From the NCBI RefSeq assembly GCF_009363655.1, contig NZ_CP045393.1, forward strand, positions 2,170,001 through 2,234,000: DNA of 64,000 bases, in the 5' to 3' direction. Every line of letters starts with the position of its first letter. Position 1 is the stretch's first letter. Below, piece after piece: positions 45,550-54,720 of the stretch. A program made the position numbers and the translations under genes. This DNA comes from Roseovarius sp. THAF27. Lineage in GTDB: Bacteria > Pseudomonadota > Alphaproteobacteria > Rhodobacterales > Rhodobacteraceae. Below the pieces are notes generated by a model. That model ran no database searches and was not told where the DNA came from. It saw nothing but the letters and a program-made list of their open reading frames with translations.

Positions 45550-45788
45550 CAGTTTACCCCCTTGAAAATGACCGCCCGGTAAGACCAGAGGACGCTTCCA
45601 AGCGTGATGATCACCGCGCCCAGGAAGCTGATCCCGGCCAGCAATTGCTTTCGCTCCTGTGCCGATCTTTCCTGGTCCCGTTCGACGGCGCGCTTTTCCA
45701 GCTTCTCGACATGGGACTTCAGATCCCGTATTTCTTCGGCTTGTCGATCGATCCGAAACAGCAGGACCTGATAGTTTTCTTCAGCCAT
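45549..45788 (-). CDS. XhlA-like small coiled-coil/TM protein (holin accessory)
   Basis: The 79-residue protein has a coiled-coil N-terminus (YQVLLFRIDRQAEEIRDLKSHVEKLEKRAV, as a region) and a C-terminal helix (ISFLGAVIITLGSVLWSY). This is the build of hemolysin XhlA-type phage proteins, which help holins. The start ATG at 45788 is chosen because the upstream frame overlaps the tail-fibre gene in a different reading frame. Confidence 0.7.
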   Translation of the reverse strand: MAEENYQVLLFRIDRQAEEIRDLKSHVEKLEKRAVERDQERSAQERKQLLAGISFLGAVIITLGSVLWSYRAVIFKGVN

Positions 45789-45816
45789 TGAGGAAAACCC
45801 CTCTTCACCAGTATTG

Positions 45817-48078
45817 TCAGGCGTTATCCACCCGGCCCAGCTCAAACCAGTTGGTGCCGTCGAACTGCAGCCAGATGCGGTCCTGTGTGGTATCCATCGT
45901 GAAATCCCCCGCAATCCGCAGGTTCCCGGCATTATCGTCCAGCGTCACATCGCGAGACGAATTTTCCGTTTTCAGGATGATGATTTGCCCCTCGACACCG
46001 CCATTAATCGTGGTGAGGGTGTCGGAGCCTGCGTTGCCTTCCGTGTCCACCCTGTAAATCGCGGTGGGTGCGTTGGCCGGAAGCGTGATTTCCCCGCTGG
46101 AAATAACCAGGTCGTCGGTGTCCTCGGGAATACCCCAAACCCCGCGCATCAGGCCGTTTTCGTCCAACTCAAGAGGCTTGCGAAGCCCGGTTACATTGGC
46201 TGCTGCAGCGCCACTGATGGAGAAACCACCTCGGTCTGAGGGGATCACGTCGCCGCCAATTCGGCAGGTTTGCACGGCCCCGGCTTCGCATGCGATATTG
46301 AAGAAATATCCACTGCCATTTCCACCCGCACCCTCGCCAAGAATAATCTTTTCCGTCTTGCCAGTACCAGTCCTCAAGATGTCCATGATATTGTCTGTGA
46401 GCGCGTTGCAGAGCCAGTCAGACATGATGAAAGCGGAAATGTCATGCTCACCGCTGCCAACCAGTTTTGCCAGAGAAGGAGGGCCGTCAGACGCGCTATG
46501 ATTTCGCACAGCGGAAACCGAGGTGCTGGTGATATCGCCACCTTCTGCGTTCAGAAGCGCCCCAATCGCGTCATTGAACCAGTATAGCCCGCGGATAGTT
46601 GTCGCGACGATGTTCTCCGACGCACCGCCTCCTGCGTTCACGAGTGCTTCCGGCTCGTAAGCACTGCTCGACGGGCATTCGGTTTCCAGCACAGTGCACC
46701 CCTTGCCCCGCACATTAACAATTGAACTACCTGCGCCGGGGTTATGACTGTACACCCCTGATGTGTTCTCGGCGCGGCAACGATTGCCTTCGAGGATGAT
46801 GCCCTGCGCGACGTCGCTCACGCGGATATCGTCCGTGCTGCATTCGTCGTGGGTGTAGTGGATGCACGGACTGTCGCGTGACGTAATGCCACCAACGAAC
46901 ATCTCGAAATTGGCCCCCTCGATCCTTACCGCGTCGCCATTGGACGTGAACACCGGGTAGCCGTCGCCATGCACACGAACAACGCCGCGCCGCGTGCCGG
47001 GGAATTTGAGCGTGATGGCCCGATTGATCGCGGTCGTGCTTTTGAAATGGTAACTGCCGTTACCAAAGTGGATCAGGCCTTCGCGGCTGTTGCCAAGCGC
47101 ATCCATGGCTATTTGCAGATAGTCAGCCATGTCTTCACCGGGATCGACGCCGCCGCTATGCGCGTACATGCCGAACCATTCCGCAAGGACTTCGCGGTTA
47201 CCCTCGCCGCGCTCGTCGCCCCCACTGTCCCGGCCCAGCTCGTAACCACCATTCCCACGGAAAATCCACTGTTTCGGCGCGATGATGTCGTCCTTGATTT
47301 CCACGGTGACGCCGCTGCCTGGCGACAGAAAGGCACCCGGCGAGAAATATATGGGAGCTGTGACCCTGGCATTCGCAGCAACATTCGTGCCAACCGAGAC
47401 CCCGACACGGCCAAAGTCAGCCTCGATCATGTCGATGTTGGCTTGTTTGAACAGACCATCGCCAAACTGTAAAATGTCGATGTGACCAGTTTCATTCGGT
47501 CGGGCGTAGAGCTTGAGTCCTCCTGCAGTTTCCCGGTGATGATCCGTTGCATCGTCTGCGGCGACCGAAAACCGAAAGCTGCGCGCCTCGATGATGTCGC
47601 CCTCTGCGACCGTTCCGACCTTCCCTGCGTCCAGTGTCAGCTCAGTGTCCGCGTTCAGCGAGGCAAGGTTTGTGAAACGACGCGCAGAGGCAGCGAGCAG
47701 CTCTAGTCGATCGCCTTCGGTTAGCGTGGTCCAGTTGACGGTTTCAGACACAAGCGGCGTGCCTAGGAGGTCAGCGATATCCGCGGACGCCTCGTCTGGC
47801 ACCTGAATGCGACCGAGATCAAATGAGACATCACCGGCCAAAGTTTGGCGCACGATCTTGACGGTATAGTAACTTGCCCGCACCCCCCGATGGTTCGGCC
47901 ATAGATCGACCGACACGGATCCATCGCCGCCAATCGTCGTGACGACCGTGGCCTCGGAAACGGTTTCGCCGCCGTCCACATCATAAGAACTCAGCCGAAA
48001 GACCAGCCGCCCGCCGGTCACATCAGTGTCGTCGGGCAACACGATTTGCCCGGACACCGTGCAGGTGTTCGTCGCCAT
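45817..48078 (-). CDS. Phage tail fibre/tailspike with beta-helix
   Basis: The 753-residue protein starts with an N-terminal domain of about 130 residues (CTVSGQIVLPDDTDVTGGRLVFRL) that is typical of phage tail fibres and neck-attachment. The central part has right-handed beta-helix repeats with short beta strands (EGLIHFGNGSYHFKSTT, GVVRVHGDGYPVF), as in pectate-lyase-like tailspikes. The C-terminal 100 residues (AIYRVDTEGNAGSDTLTTINGG, ... VTLDDNAGNLRI) look like a trimerisation or receptor-binding head. It is the host-recognition protein. Confidence 0.75.
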   Translation of the reverse strand: MATNTCTVSGQIVLPDDTDVTGGRLVFRLSSYDVDGGETVSEATVVTTIGGDGSVSVDLWPNHRGVRASYYTVKIVRQTLAGDVSFDLGRIQVPDEASADIADLLGTPLVSETVNWTTLTEGDRLELLAASARRFTNLASLNADTELTLDAGKVGTVAEGDIIEARSFRFSVAADDATDHHRETAGGLKLYARPNETGHIDILQFGDGLFKQANIDMIEADFGRVGVSVGTNVAANARVTAPIYFSPGAFLSPGSGVTVEIKDDIIAPKQWIFRGNGGYELGRDSGGDERGEGNREVLAEWFGMYAHSGGVDPGEDMADYLQIAMDALGNSREGLIHFGNGSYHFKSTTAINRAITLKFPGTRRGVVRVHGDGYPVFTSNGDAVRIEGANFEMFVGGITSRDSPCIHYTHDECSTDDIRVSDVAQGIILEGNRCRAENTSGVYSHNPGAGSSIVNVRGKGCTVLETECPSSSAYEPEALVNAGGGASENIVATTIRGLYWFNDAIGALLNAEGGDITSTSVSAVRNHSASDGPPSLAKLVGSGEHDISAFIMSDWLCNALTDNIMDILRTGTGKTEKIILGEGAGGNGSGYFFNIACEAGAVQTCRIGGDVIPSDRGGFSISGAAAANVTGLRKPLELDENGLMRGVWGIPEDTDDLVISSGEITLPANAPTAIYRVDTEGNAGSDTLTTINGGVEGQIIILKTENSSRDVTLDDNAGNLRIAGDFTMDTTQDRIWLQFDGTNWFELGRVDNA

Positions 48079-48098
48079 TTACTGATTCCGCCTTTTGT

Positions 48099-48416
48099 TT
48101 ACGTGATCGCCCACGCCGTGCTGAAAATCTCGTCGAGATCCGCGTCGGAGTAATTGCATTGCGAAGTGATGAAGCCGACCAGCGCATCCGCGCGGCGCAT
48201 TTCGGGCGCCTCCGCCCAGGCCAGCTGAACCATTGGACTGGCACTGCTCATCGCCAGCGTTACTTCACCCATTTTTTCCAGAGCAATCAATGCCGCCTTG
48301 AACTGGTATCTGCTAACGGCCTTCGGCACGCCGTCCGGGGATGGGTCGAGAACCTCCTCCTCGACCATGACCACCTTGCCGGTGCGCGCGCTTACCGTGG
48401 CATTCACGCGGATCAT
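48099..48416 (-). CDS. Phage hypothetical protein upstream of tail fibre
   Basis: The 105-residue protein starts at ATG 48416 in a 4-base overlap with the gene before it. It is mixed alpha/beta (VNATVSARTGKVVMVEEEVLD, then SRYQFKAALIALEKMGEV). No family is recognised. Its place between tail tip genes and the tail fibre suggests a tail-assembly or chaperone role. Confidence 0.65.
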   Translation of the reverse strand: MIRVNATVSARTGKVVMVEEEVLDPSPDGVPKAVSRYQFKAALIALEKMGEVTLAMSSASPMVQLAWAEAPEMRRADALVGFITSQCNYSDADLDEIFSTAWAIT

Positions 48417-48925
48417 GTCGCGCTCTGCCCCCCGTTCGGCTCGATCAGGAGCGCGAAGGGATCGGTACAGCTGAATCGCAGATCGGTGATGGCGGCGCTC
48501 GATCCGGCCAAGGTACCAGTGACGCGGAGTGCAGACTCGAACTCTCCGACCGAAACGAAGTCGCCGGTGGCAAAGTCCAGCCAAAAAGAAAATGACGCCC
48601 TCAGTTGTTGACCGAATTGTCCGATGACCACAGAGGCGGAAAAGGTCGACCCATTATTCAGACTGAACTCAACGGTCATGTTGGGTCCGCTGTCATCCGA
48701 AAGGACAATGCCGTACACCAGCACGCCGGCAAAATCATCGAGGTCCGTAATCGTGACGTTCCCGCCGGGCGCTTGGGCAGAGACGATCTTCTTTGCGATC
48801 TTCGGGGCACCAGATCCACCCTCCGCGATTGCGATCGCATTATCTCTCAGCGCCAATCCAGTCTCGGCCTTGATCGGCTTGTCCTGCGCAATTTCGGTGT
48901 TCGGAATGCTCGTGAAACTTGTCAT
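48413..48925 (-). CDS. Phage hypothetical protein, tail region
   Basis: The 170-residue protein is beta-rich (GGNVTITDLDDFAGVLVYGIVLSD, SFSFWLDFATGDFVSVGEFESALRVTG). It may be a baseplate or tail-tip component with a jelly-roll-like fold. It sits between the large tail tip protein and the fibre. Confidence 0.65.
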   Translation of the reverse strand: MTSFTSIPNTEIAQDKPIKAETGLALRDNAIAIAEGGSGAPKIAKKIVSAQAPGGNVTITDLDDFAGVLVYGIVLSDDSGPNMTVEFSLNNGSTFSASVVIGQFGQQLRASFSFWLDFATGDFVSVGEFESALRVTGTLAGSSAAITDLRFSCTDPFALLIEPNGGQSAT

Positions 48926-48928
48926 GAT

Positions 48929-50683
48929 CTACCCCCACGTGGCCGCTTTTGTGCCATCCGACAAAAGTCCGTCGGAATCGCCCCAGTAGGCCGCGGCAAA
49001 TTCGGCGGATGTCCCCGGATAGTCTCCGGCATCATCTGCCATCCAGTCATAGACCCGGCCATAAAGCTGCGTGTTCTCGACGACGTACTCGACCGTCTCG
49101 CCCGGCACGACTTCGTCGGCACTGACGACCGTCCATTGCTCGATCACCGGGGCGCCGTGCGCGTCCACCAGCCGCCCGTGCGACAGGTAGAAGACATCGC
49201 CGACCCAGTACTCGTGCCCATCCTTGGCATCGACCTGGAAACCCGCCTCGCTCGGGATCTCGGAATACCGATTCACGATCTTGAACCCGGACGAAAACGC
49301 CAGGTTGCCCGTGGGGAGCCAACGCGAAAAATACTTGCGGATCGACGGCTCGCCGTGACGATCCTCGCTTTCACTGGCCAGGTCCGCAACGACCTGGACC
49401 TGCCGGAAATTCACGGCGTCCAGGCTTTGCGTCCAGTCTCGCACGCTGAAATAGACCCACGCCTGGCTCACGCGGTTGCGGGGCAACTCGCGCACCGACA
49501 GGCCCGGCATGATGTGGTCCCGCTCCGTCAGCGTCGGCGGCTCGGTCTCTAGCCCGCGGATTGCCCGCATCTTGATCAAGGCCACCCGCTCGTCCCACCA
49601 GATGAAGAACCCGCACTGTGCCTGCAATTCGGCGATCAGCTTGTTGACTGCCGCCGGGTCGCTGATGATCGTGCTCAGCCGGTAGCTTGACAGGTGACGG
49701 CTTACCTCCTGCGCGAAACTGCCGGCGCTGTCGACCATGGCGGGGTCTATGCCGGCATGTGTCGTCAGAAGATCCTCGACGATCTCCTGTACCGTAGCAG
49801 CGGTGTACTGCTTGCAAAGTTGCACCGCTGCCTCGGCGTCGTGGTCCGCCGCCACCGTGTTCTCGGCGCCGCGTTCGGACACCGTGAAGGTCAGCACGCC
49901 GTCCACCCCGGACAGGGCCGAATACGCGATGAACTCGTCACCGATCCGCAACAGACCGCTTGCCGGGTAATCCGACAGGCTGGCACCCGCGACGGCAAAG
50001 GTCGTAGCCCCCGCCAGAAGAGCGTTGCGCAGCACGCCGGGCGACGCCTCGGGGCACTGCGCCTTGCGCTCTTCCAGCTTGTGCAGGATGTCCTTGCCCT
50101 TCAGGCGGACCCGGCCCGACGCATCCGGGCCGCTGACCTCGATCAGGACGTACTGCCGCTTGATCATGTCCGCCAGCGCTTGGCCAGCATAGCCTTCGTA
50201 CACGTTGACAGTGATGTTCTGGCGATACTTCCAGCGGCGCAGCCACTTGGTCCAGAAGCTGCCGCGCGCCATCGGATCATAGCTGCGATCCGCCAGATAG
50301 GGATCAACCACCCTGTCGGTGTGCGGATGGTCCATCAGTTCGATATCGCACACCGCGCGATTGCCCAGCCCTGTCGAGTCGGGATCGACGGCCGACAGGT
50401 TGATTCTGGTCGGCGCGGTCGAGACCGAGCGCAACGACGGGATGATGTAATCCACCCCTTCGACCCGCCGTTCGGCAACGCTCTGGCGCGAGAAGAACAG
50501 GCTCAGCGTGGCCGAACCGTCGAAATTCTCGGCATCCAGGCACGTGGCGCGCGTGTTGAAACACTTCTGATCGCCCGTGCCTGTGGCGGTGCACGGGCTG
50601 GTGCCGAACACGTTGGCGCAGATCGGCACGATCAGCTCGACGATCTGGACGACCTCGCGGCCCGGTTGCGTGGCGCTCGACAT
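48929..50683 (-). CDS. Phage tail tip/hub protein
   Basis: The 584-residue protein begins at ATG 50683 (an upstream TTG is possible). The N-terminal 65 residues have paired Cys motifs (CANVFGTSPCTATG, CFNTRATCLDAENF). Repeats of beta strands with YAVD/ITVNVYEGYAG-like patterns and a long C-terminal domain (VIEQWTVVSADEVVPGETVEYVVE) fit a tail-tip or central baseplate protein. The exact equivalent in lambda (gpJ-like) is uncertain. Confidence 0.7.
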   Translation of the reverse strand: MSSATQPGREVVQIVELIVPICANVFGTSPCTATGTGDQKCFNTRATCLDAENFDGSATLSLFFSRQSVAERRVEGVDYIIPSLRSVSTAPTRINLSAVDPDSTGLGNRAVCDIELMDHPHTDRVVDPYLADRSYDPMARGSFWTKWLRRWKYRQNITVNVYEGYAGQALADMIKRQYVLIEVSGPDASGRVRLKGKDILHKLEERKAQCPEASPGVLRNALLAGATTFAVAGASLSDYPASGLLRIGDEFIAYSALSGVDGVLTFTVSERGAENTVAADHDAEAAVQLCKQYTAATVQEIVEDLLTTHAGIDPAMVDSAGSFAQEVSRHLSSYRLSTIISDPAAVNKLIAELQAQCGFFIWWDERVALIKMRAIRGLETEPPTLTERDHIMPGLSVRELPRNRVSQAWVYFSVRDWTQSLDAVNFRQVQVVADLASESEDRHGEPSIRKYFSRWLPTGNLAFSSGFKIVNRYSEIPSEAGFQVDAKDGHEYWVGDVFYLSHGRLVDAHGAPVIEQWTVVSADEVVPGETVEYVVENTQLYGRVYDWMADDAGDYPGTSAEFAAAYWGDSDGLLSDGTKAATWG

Positions 50684-51489
50684 CAATCATACCCCCGCGC
50701 GGTGCCGGTCAGGCTCACCTGCATCAATCCGTTGATCCCCATGTTCTGTGGAATGGGCGCCTGCGCCGTCGTGACATAGGCGACCTCGGGAAACCGGCCC
50801 GGCCGCCATGCGATGAAATAGGGATCGGTCTCGATCGCCAGCATGAACGGGCGCCAGTAGCTGCGCACCCAATCGGGATCGAGGTGCCGCCATTCGAACT
50901 GCGCCATCAGGCTGGACCGCACACGGGTCTTGCCCAGGAACTCGCCGGTCTCCGAGTTGTTCTGGCGCATGACCGTCTGGCGTGACATGTCCATCGGGGC
51001 GTGACCGCCGTAAAGCGGCCGAGGCATTTGCATCGTATCGGCGACGCGAAACACTCCCAGGTCCGGTACCTCGGACGCCGCGCTGATACTGATACGCCAA
51101 CGCTGCGCCTCGACAGGCTCGAAGATCGCCATGACGGGCATGTCGTTCTCGGGACTGACAGCCCGGGTCAGGTCCACCCATGTCGAGCCGTCATGATACT
51201 GCAGCTTGAATGTTGCGCCCGAGGTGCCCAAGGTATGCGCAGCGATGCAGATCGCATCCGCCACAACTTCGGATCCGTGGTCGTATTCCCATGTAGCCGG
51301 AACCGCATCCGCCCGCCATTTCTCATAGGTCAACGATCCCATCGGCGCATCTTCGAAAAAGGCTGCATTGGTGCCACTCGCCGACGCGGTGCCACCGGAA
51401 AACCAATTGCCGGCATGCACAATCCGCGCATGGGTCAGCGGCAGATCCGCACGCGGCAGAACATAAAAAGGCTGAAAGATCACGCCCAT
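50683..51489 (-). CDS. Phage tail protein, discoidin-like N-domain
   Basis: The 268-residue protein shows a beta-sandwich region (about residues 20-130, NWFSGGTASASGTNAAFFED, ... AICIAAHTLGTSGATFKLQYHDGSTWVDLT) resembling discoidin/F5-8 carbohydrate-binding folds. A C-terminal part (YWRPFMLAIETDPYFIAWRPGRFPEV) follows. It is encoded between the tape measure and the tail tip protein and overlaps both by start/stop codons, so it is a distal-tail component. Confidence 0.7.
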   Translation of the reverse strand: MGVIFQPFYVLPRADLPLTHARIVHAGNWFSGGTASASGTNAAFFEDAPMGSLTYEKWRADAVPATWEYDHGSEVVADAICIAAHTLGTSGATFKLQYHDGSTWVDLTRAVSPENDMPVMAIFEPVEAQRWRISISAASEVPDLGVFRVADTMQMPRPLYGGHAPMDMSRQTVMRQNNSETGEFLGKTRVRSSLMAQFEWRHLDPDWVRSYWRPFMLAIETDPYFIAWRPGRFPEVAYVTTAQAPIPQNMGINGLMQVSLTGTARGYD

Positions 51490-53201
51490 CAGCCGTTCAC
51501 CACGATCCCGCTCAGGGTCGCGCCGCCCTCGATCTCTTCGTTCATCATACGCATCAGATCCCTCACCGAGCTTCGAGAGATCGGACCATCACCGGGCAGG
51601 TTCACGGTGAAATATTGAGACGGGCTCGCCTCGGGCGCGCCAGCGCCCGCACCCGCGCCCGCCCCGCCGCCTGCGGCGCTCGATCCTCCACCGTAGGACT
51701 GCGCCGAGATCTGCGAGATAAGGGCCCCGGTCCGCGCCAGAGACGCGGCGGTGAATGCCGCTGCCACCCCGGGCCCGCCAATCTTCATGCCCTTCTGCCA
51801 TGCGTCAACTGCGGCCTGGTAGCCACTGATCGTGGCGTCCGCCAACGCCGCGGCCTTGCCGATCTGGAACAGCTTCTTGTTCTCGGTCTGCATCAGGCTC
51901 GACACGTCGCCGAATGCCCCGCGCAGCCCCGCCAAGCGCGCGTCCATCGAGTCCGCGTCCAGCTCCTTCATGCGATCGACGTGATCCTGGTGGATCAACC
52001 GCTCGGCCAGCGCCCCCTCGCTGATCACCTCCTGCCGGCGCGACATGAAATCGCCAAGACGGCCCAACACGTCCTCGACGAACTCCTCGTCATAGCTGAA
52101 GGGCGAACCCGCGCCGCCGGCAACGAAACCGAGCGTGTCCATCCCCTGCCCGCCTTCGGTACTGTCATCCGTCAGCTGGTCGGTCAGGTAATCAAGGCCG
52201 GGGGGCCGTGGAATGTTGGAACCGGCGCCGCCGCCGAGGATCTCACCCAAGCGCCCCGGCAGGTTTCCCGGATCCAGGGTTGGCGCATCTTCGAAGCGCG
52301 ACGGGTCTCCGATCCGGAACGATGTCCAGCCTTCATTTTTCAGTCGCGCAAGCGCCTCGACCACGTCAACAACCGCGGCGGCCCAATCGACGAACACCTG
52401 GACGACATTCAAAACTTTGGGCGCCAGATCAACCAGGGCCGAAACCAGCGCAGTAATGTCTTCCTTGTTATCGAGGATTGCCTGGTTGACCTGGGTGCTG
52501 ATGACGGTGGCCAGCGCGTCTAGCTCTTTCTTAAGATCTGTCGAGCCCTTAACCGCATCATTCGACATGATCAGACCGGCTGCGGCAGCTTCGTCTCCGA
52601 GCTTTTTCATCTCGCGGCCGCCATTCGCCAGCAGCGGCAGCATGGCCGTCAGGTCAGACGACATCGCCTCCATGTAGAAGGTCATCTCGGACTGCGACAG
52701 ACCGGCCTTCTGCAGCGAGTCCACGTACAGCTGCAACGCATCCGGGCCGCTCAGGTCTTTGAAGTGCTGCGCCGTGACCCCGACCTTCGGTCCGATATTC
52801 TCGAAGAAATCCGCCATCGGCCCGCCGCCGGTGGCCATGAAGTCCCCGACCCGGTCCTGCACATCCTTCAGGATATCGGCCAGCTTGTCCTGCTCGATGC
52901 CGACGGTCTTGGACGCCTGCGCCCATTTCTGGAACGTCTCCGGCGTGGTGTTCGCCAGGCGCGACAGGCGCTCGATCTCGGCGCCCGTCTCGGCCGCGCT
53001 GCGCGCCATCACCAAGAGCCCGCCCGTCGCGGCCGCGACACCCGCCGTGATGATCGCCCCTGCCTTGGCAACCTTCTTCGCCATCACCGTCGCACGCGCT
53101 CCAAAGCCCTGGATGTCGCGCTCACCCTTTTTCAGATCCCGCCGCAGACCGCCGACATCCGCACCGACGCGGATCTCGAGGTCGCCAATACTACGCGCCA
53201 T
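51489..53201 (-). CDS. Phage tail tape measure protein
   Basis: The 570-residue protein has an N-terminal basic/coiled region (DVGGLRRDLKKGERDIQGF), hydrophobic segments (AGAIITAGVAAATGGLLVMA, residues about 47-66), long helical stretches and a C-terminal Gly/Ala-rich stretch (SAAGGGAGAGAGAGAPEA). This is characteristic of tape measure proteins, which set tail length and span the membrane at DNA entry. It is relatively short, implying a short tail. Confidence 0.8.
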   Translation of the reverse strand: MARSIGDLEIRVGADVGGLRRDLKKGERDIQGFGARATVMAKKVAKAGAIITAGVAAATGGLLVMARSAAETGAEIERLSRLANTTPETFQKWAQASKTVGIEQDKLADILKDVQDRVGDFMATGGGPMADFFENIGPKVGVTAQHFKDLSGPDALQLYVDSLQKAGLSQSEMTFYMEAMSSDLTAMLPLLANGGREMKKLGDEAAAAGLIMSNDAVKGSTDLKKELDALATVISTQVNQAILDNKEDITALVSALVDLAPKVLNVVQVFVDWAAAVVDVVEALARLKNEGWTSFRIGDPSRFEDAPTLDPGNLPGRLGEILGGGAGSNIPRPPGLDYLTDQLTDDSTEGGQGMDTLGFVAGGAGSPFSYDEEFVEDVLGRLGDFMSRRQEVISEGALAERLIHQDHVDRMKELDADSMDARLAGLRGAFGDVSSLMQTENKKLFQIGKAAALADATISGYQAAVDAWQKGMKIGGPGVAAAFTAASLARTGALISQISAQSYGGGSSAAGGGAGAGAGAGAPEASPSQYFTVNLPGDGPISRSSVRDLMRMMNEEIEGGATLSGIVVNG

Positions 53202-53403
53202 CCCTGACCTCTTTCCCTACCCGCTCTTTTGCCTGGTTTTCCTTCAGCATCCGGTAAAGCTCGCCCATGCTTTCGGCTCCGCCCAACGGTTGCCGTGGCT
53301 CATGTGCCTCGATCACCCACCAGACCTCGCCCGGCGCCATGTCCCAGAAATCTCGCGGCGAAACCCATCCACGCACGACCACCGCATCGTGCAGCGCCCG
53401 CAC
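53191..53403 (-). CDS. Tail assembly chaperone, downstream part (gpT-like)
   Basis: This 70-codon frame can be read on its own from GTG 53403 after GGCGGG, but it also continues the upstream chaperone by a -1 frameshift at 53421-53427. Its sequence (RGWVSPRDFWDMAPGEVWWVIEAHE) matches the helical T-type domain of tail chaperones. It overlaps the tape measure start by 11 bases. The fusion form would have 211 residues. Confidence 0.7.
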   Translation of the reverse strand: MRALHDAVVVRGWVSPRDFWDMAPGEVWWVIEAHEPRQPLGGAESMGELYRMLKENQAKERVGKEVRDGA

Positions 53404-53414
53404 AAGCCCGCCGC

Positions 53415-53825
53415 TCAGGCCTTTTTTTCGGCTTCCTCGGCGGCATCGAAATCTTCCACGACCTCCATGGCGGCGGCCATCTTCTCGGCAAGGGGCGGGC
53501 TGACGATTGCCAGCAGCAAGTTGCACGCCTCCGACATGGCGCTCAGCGCGTCACCACTCCCCTCCAGAAGCTCGCCCTGCACTGACAGATACACCTCGTC
53601 GTCGCTGACATCGGCGCCCGCATGCCGCAGCATCGCGGCGAAGGCCATTGAGACGCGCGACACCGTGGGCCCGCCATTCTGGCCCATCAGGATCGCCACG
53701 GCCGCCACGCCGCTCGTCCCGCTGATGATGTCCTCGATCGACGCGACCAGCGGCATGATGCCCCGCGCCTTAAGTGTGTAGTCAACGCCCATCCAACAGA
53801 CGCTGATGTCCTCGAAACCGCGCAT
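53415..53825 (-). CDS. Tail assembly chaperone, upstream part (gpG-like)
   Basis: The 136-residue protein is helical, with GISGTSGVAAVAILMGQNGG-like and RVSMAFAAMLRHAGADVSDDEVYLS segments, and lies between the tail tube and tape measure genes, where tailed phages place gpG and gpGT. Its last codons GAA AAA AAG GCC TGA hold a slippery heptamer. Standard termination yields this form; slippage yields the longer fusion. Confidence 0.72.
   Translation of the reverse strand: MRGFEDISVCWMGVDYTLKARGIMPLVASIEDIISGTSGVAAVAILMGQNGGPTVSRVSMAFAAMLRHAGADVSDDEVYLSVQGELLEGSGDALSAMSEACNLLLAIVSPPLAEKMAAAMEVVEDFDAAEEAEKKA
53421..53427 (-). other. Putative -1 programmed ribosomal frameshift site
   Basis: On the minus strand the heptamer A AAA AAG is in the exact frame needed (GAA AAA AAG, ending at codon 135 of the upstream chaperone), within A7G. 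A -1 slip re-reads the G and continues GGC CTG AGC ... into the 53191-53403 frame, bypassing the TGA two codons on. It is the same heptamer as in dnaX and matches the G/GT tail chaperone frameshift known in lambda-type phages. Confidence 0.75.
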
Positions 53826-53828
53826 GCG

Positions 53829-54227
53829 TTAAGCCTCTGCGAACGTATGCGCACCGCTGCGCGTCAGCGTCGCGGTGAAAGTCACAGCATCCTGGTACGC
53901 ACCAGTCTCGGTATAGGCGCTCAGGATGAACGTGCCCGAGATCTCGTCCCCGTTGGGTCGTTCGATCGTCAGATCGTCCAGGAACTTGTCTGCGTCGGTG
54001 GTCGAGAACGCGATATCCGAGAACACGTCGTCGTTGGTCAGACCTTCCACTGAACACTCCAATGCCTTTCCGGTCAGAACGTCCGCAAGATAGGTCGTGT
54101 CGCCCGTGTCATCATCGGTCGTCACGTCGATCATCTGCGACGACCAGTTAACCGACTTCTGCCGAACCGACGCGATGGTCGTGCCGTTTTTCTTCACCAG
54201 GTAATTCCGTCCCGCGCTCTTCGCCAT
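53829..54227 (-). CDS. Phage tail tube (major tail) protein
   Basis: The 132-residue protein is beta-rich (NYLVKKNGTTIASVRQKSVNWSS, TTYLADVLTGKALECSVEGLT, DEISGTFILSAYTETGAYQDAVTFTATL) and has the pattern of tail tube proteins. It is encoded between the terminator/joining genes and the tail chaperones, the expected place. Confidence 0.78.
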   Translation of the reverse strand: MAKSAGRNYLVKKNGTTIASVRQKSVNWSSQMIDVTTDDDTGDTTYLADVLTGKALECSVEGLTNDDVFSDIAFSTTDADKFLDDLTIERPNGDEISGTFILSAYTETGAYQDAVTFTATLTRSGAHTFAEA

Positions 54228-54303
54228 GTTCTCTCTCCGTTAACGCAAGGTTGCCCGGGCGCTGCACCCCCGGATTTGCCCGATGCCGCCGCCGGCGCCG
54301 GTG

Positions 54304-54720
54304 TTAAAGCTCGTCTTCGTCCAGCAGCCGCTCGACGGTGAATGTCATGTCCAGCTCGCCGCGCCGGGTCTCGCCAGCCGCGACCACGTCGGTCTCGGTC
54401 ATGTCCAGCCCGTAAAGCAAACCGACGCCGCGCAGCACCGGCAGCACGACCTCGACCACCTCGTCTGCATCGAGATCCAGCTCGTCCTCCAGGTCGTCGC
54501 CGCCAAGCCGGCGATAGGACACGACAACCTCGGTCGCGCGATTCACGCCGTAGTCGTGATCCCGGTTCGTCCGCTCGCGCGGCGTACGCACGATGCAGTA
54601 GGGCAGCTGTGTCGCATCGTGATTGCGCGGAAACGCATCGTAGAATTCGACGATGCCCAGGCGGTCGGACGCCTCCAGCGCCGCCCGCAGCTGCGTCCTC
54701 AGGATGGTTCGGAAACTCAT
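54304..54720 (-). CDS. Tail terminator-like protein
   Basis: The 138-residue protein (ILRTQLRAALEASDRLGIVEFYDAFP..., ending in FTVERLLDEDEL) fits the size and alpha/beta pattern of tail terminator or head-tail stopper proteins of the gpU type. The assignment relies mostly on position between the joining protein and the tail tube. It overlaps the joining protein stop. Confidence 0.65.
   Translation of the reverse strand: MSFRTILRTQLRAALEASDRLGIVEFYDAFPRNHDATQLPYCIVRTPRERTNRDHDYGVNRATEVVVSYRRLGGDDLEDELDLDADEVVEVVLPVLRGVGLLYGLDMTETDVVAAGETRRGELDMTFTVERLLDEDEL

Noticed and set aside
53191..53526. 111-residue frame starting upstream of GTG 53403 as an independent gene
   Set aside because: Its first part overlaps the gpG-like gene in another frame and is Arg-rich shadow sequence; only the part after the slip site is supported.
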